This document shows, one piece after another, positions 34,030-38,656 of a stretch of DNA of 38,656 bases (within the stretch, counting starts at the first letter, position 1; each line of letters opens with the position of its first letter). The notes under the pieces are model-generated. The model had not been told where the DNA came from and did no database searches. It saw only the letters and a program-made list of their open reading frames with translations. Made by a program: the position numbers and the translations under genes. Source of the DNA: Oehlia diaphana (lineage: Eukaryota; Glomeromycota; Glomeromycetes; Glomerales; Glomeraceae); NCBI GenBank assembly GCA_003833135.1, contig QZLH01000064.1:204751-243406 (forward strand). Reading direction: 5' to 3'.

Positions 34030-34394
34030 CTATATAGTTAGTTTAAATATAATATTATATAATTGCAACTTTTTAAATAAAAAAAATTTTTAAAATAAAA
34101 AAAAAAATTTTAAAAAAAATCTAAAATTAAAAAAGAAAAAAATTTAAATATTAGTTATTATAAAATGTAAAACAGTTAACTTTTTCTATACTATTTAAAT
34201 TTAAAATTATTAATTTTAAATTATATTGAATTTTAACAATATTGTATAATAAAATATATTTAAAAAAAATTGACTATTGTATATACTAAAAAATATATTA
34301 TAAATTATATTTTCAATAATTATTAAAAATTTATATAAAAAATATTTACCAACTATATTTTATATAAAAGTATTATAATGCATTTTTTAATATA

Positions 34395-34504
34395 AAGATT
34401 AGAACTGAAGATGGTTAATTAGTTAAAATATAATTTTGGCTAAATTATTAAGATTAGAACTGAAGATGGTTAATTAGTTAAAATATAATTTTGGCTAAAT
34501 TATT
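34395..34504. repeat. Perfect 55-bp tandem duplication
   Basis: The unit starting AAGATTAGAACTGAAGATGG and ending GGCTAAATTATT is present twice, at 34395-34449 and 34450-34504, without a mismatch. It is therefore recent, or an assembly effect. It sits between the A/T island and the broken HMG gene. Confidence 0.9.
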
Positions 34505-34593
34505 TAGTATTTAATGCAATCTAAAAATGTAAAGTTTTAATTTTAAATAACAAAAAATAATAACGATTTTTTAGAAAGAAAAATAAAGTTTGA

Positions 34594-35059
34594 TCAACAG
34601 ATGAAACATTTACGCATAAAAAAATATAAGTATTTTGGCTGAAAAGTAAACTTTTTTTTGCGTGCAGACTTTATTAATTTATAAGCCGGATACTTTATTT
34701 TATGAAGATTATTGACATCTTTAGCTAAATGTTCGAAAAATTTTTTTGTTTCATCGGAAATTATTTCTTTCCAGATTCTTCCCGTGAATTGTCTTGATAT
34801 AACCATTATTCGTTGTTTATCATAATCATATTTTTCGCAAATATTTTCAGCAATCTTTCTGATGCCAAAATTCATGAGTTGATTCGAACATAATATGCTT
34901 GAATTAGGTAGTCTTTTGGCATGACCGTTATTTTTTTCGGATTTCGCCAATTTTAATCGCATTAAGTAACTTGTCAACGGTTTCGTTTATTTCATTTAAA
35001 TGTTCGTCATAATGATTTAAAATATCTTGTTTGTTAGGTACATTTCGTTTTGCGGCCAT
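34594..35059 (-). pseudogene. Truncated, frameshifted paralogue of the 26083-27120 HMG gene
   Basis: It starts at 35059 with the same MAAKRNVPNKQDI sequence as the intact gene. A net 29-base loss near 34930-34960 shifts the frame after about residue 36. The HMG box then continues in the next frame ('AKRLPNSSILCSNQL...', core tryptophan kept in 'RQFTGRIWKEIISDETKKFF'). Soon after the box the frame leaves homology at 'KFTFQP' and ends at 34594, so about 190 C-terminal residues, including the Pro/Ser-rich tail, are absent. A box-only product of 122 residues from an ATG at 34962 is conceivable. Box DNA is about four-fifths or more identical to the intact gene by eye, so it is a relatively recent duplicate. 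It is most likely a pseudogene. Confidence 0.75.
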
Positions 35060-36339
35060 ATCGGGAATAAAACGTGAAAAAATTTTTTCTTTTTTTTTGA
35101 AAAAAAAACTGGACACAAGAAAAAAAAATTGAAATGAGAAAGAATTTCCTCGATAAAAAAAATATTATTGCATAAATATATTTATTAGTATTAATTAAAT
35201 ATCATATGGCAAACTTTAAATGTGAATACAAAATACCCTTTATGTAATTTCATTTTTAATTCCAACTTACTGTAATTAGTACGTCTTGTAATTTGCTTAA
35301 ATAAGATCGGACCGAAGGAATTTCCTTTTTAAAAGAATAAGTCCCATTATTGTCCGACATGATTTTCCTGGCAATAAAAATACTTGGCAAAAAAAAATGC
35401 GCATTTTTTTAAAAATCAGATTTGCTGGGGATTTTATCGAAGATCTCGATTATTCATGATGAGTCATAGTGATCTTGAGTAATTATGACTCAAATATTTA
35501 AAAACTTTATTTAGTATCACTATTGCACAACATTTATTAATATAAAATTAGAACAAGCAATTTCTTTTCGCAATAAAATTTGAGCGAAAGAATTTGTTAA
35601 CTCATTGTAAATAATAATAAAAATTCTGTTGAGGTGAAAAGATAACTAGATGTTAATTGATTTATTATTTGTACTAAACTTAGGAATCTGGTCAAGGATC
35701 AAAATAAAGTATTTACTACCTGGGTAATCCCAACTCAGAACATAAAGTGCAACTCAGTACCAACTCTGATTCATAACTTATGTGATTATTTACACAAGAA
35801 TATTGATAATAAATTATTTTTTCCGTACAGAGATGTATATGCTAAATAAAAATATAAAAACGGGCGCAAAAATAAAACATTATATTATAAAGTAACGATT
35901 GGTCCAAGTACCAATCATAGCTTGACAAATTTAACGTTCGTACAAGCGCAGTTCCACTTTAAAATTATAAATCAAAAATCATAATTGTTTGGCATTACCG
36001 TATTTAACTATATTACAGCAATCATATTATGAACCTAAACATTTTATATATCCAAAAGATTGCCTTCCCACCATTATAACTGAGAGAAATTACTGAGTCA
36101 TGTCAATTTGTGGAATTTGGCGCCAAAAAAAAAAATTATTTAATTTTCCTATACGAATATCGAATATTCTAAATTTGGCAATAAAATAATACTTTTTTTT
36201 TTTACGTGGGAACAAAATAATGTGAGTGATTATTTAAAATACGTTGACACTTTACAGAAAACGTGTGATTGCATACCGTATTAAATTTTTTCTTCCACGT
36301 GATTTGTTAATCTTGGTCCTCTGCAAAATTGAGCTATAG
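35060..36339. other. Upstream flank of the broken HMG gene and spacer
   Basis: The first 40 bases (ATCGGGAATAAAACGTGAAA and a T-run) match the leader of the intact paralogue at 27121-27160, so the duplication included part of the promoter side. Beyond that nothing matches. A small hairpin GATTGGT-ACCAATC lies at 35897-35916. No gene is seen. Confidence 0.5.
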
Positions 36340-37960
36340 GAAAAAAAATTAATAATCTTTAAAAGATTATTTCTATAACTTATTATTATTATTTAGTAAT
36401 ATTTTATTATATTTTAAAAACAATATATAAAATTATTATATTAAAAACATTTTTATAATCTATTATTCTTAATATTATATTTATTTAATAAAATTTATTA
36501 ATAACTTAAGCTTATATAACTAATTATATTTGTAAAAGAAAATACATAAGTCAAACTTATATCATGATGATATCTCTCTAAATGCATCCCTCTTGGGATT
36601 ATAGTAAAAATAGTAAAATATACACTTATTTTTTATTTAATAAAATTATTAAAGATAAACTAATTAATTATAAAAAAATAATATATTAAAATTAAATAAT
36701 AAAAATTTTTATTTAAAACTATCATACTAAATTAAAAAATATTTTTAGAACTTTATCTATACAAGATAATTTTAATCTGTATTATACAAAATAAAATTCA
36801 ATAAATTAGTTAGAAATTTTTTTTAAATTTAATTTAAATAATAAATAAATGGGCTTGAAATTTTAATGTATCTGCATTCAAATACATTTTTTAATATGTA
36901 ATTTATTTTTAAAATTTAATTGGCTAATTATTTATTTACCAAATAAGTACATATGACTTTTTGGTTATTTTATTTTATTTGTTTTTTTTTTTTAACTTGA
37001 AAATAGCTTTTCTAAAAAGTATTTCAAATAAAAAAAAATACCAAAATAATAAAAATTAAGAATTCAATTTTTTATTTATAATTTTAAAATTTATATCAAA
37101 TTTCAAAATATTTCTAAAAAAGAATATTAATAATATTTTCAAATAAAAAAAAAAATATGAAAATAATAAGTCAAAACACTTATTAAAGTCTATATTAAAG
37201 TTCAAGATATTTTTTTAAAAAAAAGTATTAATAATATTTTCAAATAAAAAAAAGTGATGTAAAAATAATAAAAGATAAGAAATTTTGTTTTTTTTATTTG
37301 TAATTTTAAAGTTTTTACTTTTAAAAAAGAAAAAATAATATTTTTAAAAAGAAATATTACATAATAAATTGATTAATTAAATTTTAAAATAAATTATATA
37401 ATAAAAAATATATTTGAATGCAAATGCATTTAAATTTTAAACTTTAAATAAATAATATATTATTATATAATATATAAAAAAAAATTTATTTTTTATTGTA
37501 CTTGCAATAAATTGAACTTTAAATATTTTGAATAAAATTATATAATGCTAAGTAAAATTAAAATATAACATTTAATTAGAATGTAAAAATAGATTTTTTA
37601 TAACTGAAAAAATTTTAAGTTTTCAAAATACATATAAAAAATAAAAAAGGAAGAGTGTGATATAGATAATAAATTATAAAATTTTATATAAAATATTTAT
37701 TATTTAATAATCTTATTAAATTATACTACTGGTGCTCAATATTATAATCATGTGATTTATAAAAAAATTTTTTTTATTGGCTAAATTTTTAATTTTATTT
37801 AATTAATAAAAAAATGTTACATTATAATACTTAGTGCATATTATCATAATTTTATAAAAAAAATTATAACTACTAATAGTAAGCTATAATTGCATAACTT
37901 TAATTCTTTAATAACTTTAGTTGATTATGCTTCTTTAATTTAATAGTCTATATATACTAT
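36340..37960. other. Second extremely A/T-rich island
   Basis: Composition resembles the 32.4-34.4 kb island. It includes a long inverted repeat (36856-37441) and an exon-like islet at 36498-36600 on the minus strand, open for 29 codons from an ATG at 36587 (MHLERYHHDISLTYVF...), preceded by 'IPRG'. No gene can be assembled. Confidence 0.45.
36856..37441. mobile_element. 586-bp element with about 75-bp inverted ends
   Basis: The left end (36856-36933) and right end (37366-37441) are inverted copies at roughly 85 percent by eye, sharing TGCATTCAAATA, ATTTTTTA, GTAATTTATTTT-type words and AAAATTTAATT. The interior carries three worn direct repeats of about 105 bp, each with 'attaataatattttcaaataaaaaaaa...aaaataata' or a variant, near 37012, 37115 and 37217. 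There is no coding frame. It is probably a non-autonomous DNA element, although low complexity weakens the call. Confidence 0.5.
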
Positions 37961-38219
37961 TAAAAGTTCTTAAAATACCTCAGACTGGAGGTTTATCATC
38001 TTCAGAGATAATTTCATTTTAAAAGTCTTCTATCAAATATATGAAGGCTGAACTGAAGAAAAAAATTCAGTAGATAAGGCTAAAAAGTGTCATATTTTCT
38101 AAAGAGTGAGATAATGTTAAACTGATCATTATTAGATAAGCAATGTAATACACTATAAAGTTTATTAAATATATTTTTTTACACAGGTCGAAATGTGAAA
38201 AATCAGGCATTAATCAGTT
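37442..38219. other. Spacer with scraps of coding-like sequence
   Basis: Very A/T-rich to about 37960, then mixed. On the minus strand at about 37982-38040 the frames give short protein-like runs (IEDF, stop, NEIISEDDKPPV, stop), perhaps the remains of a dead gene. Nothing is called. Confidence 0.35.
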
Positions 38220-38656
38220 ACCAATCGGGCACCAATCAGGTAGCTGATTGGTGACTGATTGGCATTTTCGCCAAATACTGACACCAATCAAGCAGTTTGC
38301 TAACTTTGATCTAGTGATCAGAAAAGGATGAAATATAGTTCATTGGAATCGTCTTAACAAGACGAATCTAATGGTAGTAAAATTGTATTTCTAGGATTAA
38401 TAGTTAATAAAATATTAAATAAAATATAAATAGTACATTTTTATTTTATATTTTACTTAATATTTCACCAAGTATTAATCCTAGAAATACAATTTTACTA
38501 CCATTAGATTCGTCTTATTGAGACGATTCCAATGAACTATATTTCATCTTTTTCTGATCACTGGATCAAAAGTTAGCAAACTGCCTGATTGGTATCAGTA
38601 TTTAGCGAAAATACCAATCAGTCACCAATCGGTCACCAATCAGTTATCTGATTGGT
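38220..38656. mobile_element. 437-bp fold-back element with arms of about 200 bp
   Basis: The two halves, 38220-38428 and 38448-38656, are inverted copies of high identity over their full length, separated by a short A/T-rich centre. Both outer ends begin ACCAATC, and ACCAATC/GATTGGT words are repeated several times inside each end. Sections such as GACGAATCTAATGGTAGTAA and CATTGGAATCGTCT pair across the centre nearly exactly. It has no coding frame. A transcript would form a very long hairpin, a good substrate for small-RNA processing. The right boundary coincides with the window edge, so the element may continue and its target duplication cannot be checked. Confidence 0.8.

Larger units (their letters stand above)
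32390..34394. other. Extremely A/T-rich island
   Basis: Here G and C almost vanish over long stretches (for example 32810-33720 and 34060-34380), a sharper bias than elsewhere in the window. Two short islets with ordinary composition stand out: 33735-33815 and 33961-34030. A near-tandem duplication lies at about 33505-33645 ('ttttacaattatattagtact' twice). No sustained reading frame. It could be very old decayed transposon sequence or introns and intergenic DNA of a split gene. Confidence 0.5.

Noticed and set aside
32390..34394. Nuclear copy of mitochondrial DNA to explain the extreme A/T bias
   Set aside because: No recognisable mitochondrial gene, tRNA or intron core was seen.
1..38656. 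tRNA, rRNA or CRISPR content
   Set aside because: No tRNA A/B-box pair with foldable arms, no rRNA-like conserved blocks, and no regularly spaced short repeats with unique spacers were found by eye.

Overview
The window looks like nuclear DNA of an arbuscular mycorrhizal fungus (Glomeromycotina, most like Rhizophagus). It is very A/T-rich, gene-poor, full of homopolymers and small non-autonomous repeats, and has an assembly gap of 882 N between homopolymer runs. The only clear genes encode HMG-box proteins of the fungal mating-type-like (MATA-HMG) kind, a family known to be strongly expanded in Rhizophagus. The organism call is an inference from composition and this gene family. No bacterial operons, rRNA, tRNA, CRISPR array or autonomous transposase/reverse transcriptase gene was recognised.

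Layout. 0-4.1 kb: non-coding, dominated by a diverged tandem array with a unit of about 0.8-0.9 kb. 4.1-6.7 kb: A/T-rich spacer. 6.7-13.8 kb: a direct segmental duplication of about 3 kb. Copy 1 carries an intact HMG gene (6892-7764). Copy 2 carries a frameshifted relative (10818-11527), and its downstream flank has received at least two insertions that copy 1 lacks (11608-11752 and 12820-13529). 13.8-22.3 kb: mostly spacer, with a candidate small secreted peptide (15059-15292) and several inverted-repeat elements. 22.3-27.1 kb: two intact HMG genes on the minus strand (22291-23160 and 26083-27120), separated by a minisatellite and a nested inverted repeat. 27.2-28.1 kb: gap. 28.1-34.4 kb: spacer, a degenerate tandem repeat, then an extremely A/T-rich island holding a short exon-like islet. 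34.6-35.06 kb: a broken, truncated paralogue of the 26-27 kb gene. 36.3-38.0 kb: a second extreme A/T island built around a long inverted repeat. 38.22-38.66 kb: a striking fold-back element running to the window edge.

How it fits together. The window is an HMG-box gene nest: three intact genes and two broken copies in about 28 kb, with two on the plus and three on the minus strand. The HMG core of the 7 kb and 11 kb copies is nearly identical while the sequence on both sides is much more diverged, which suggests gene conversion between tandem paralogues. The proteins are presumably nuclear DNA-binding proteins. Targets, and any role in mating or identity, cannot be read from the sequence.
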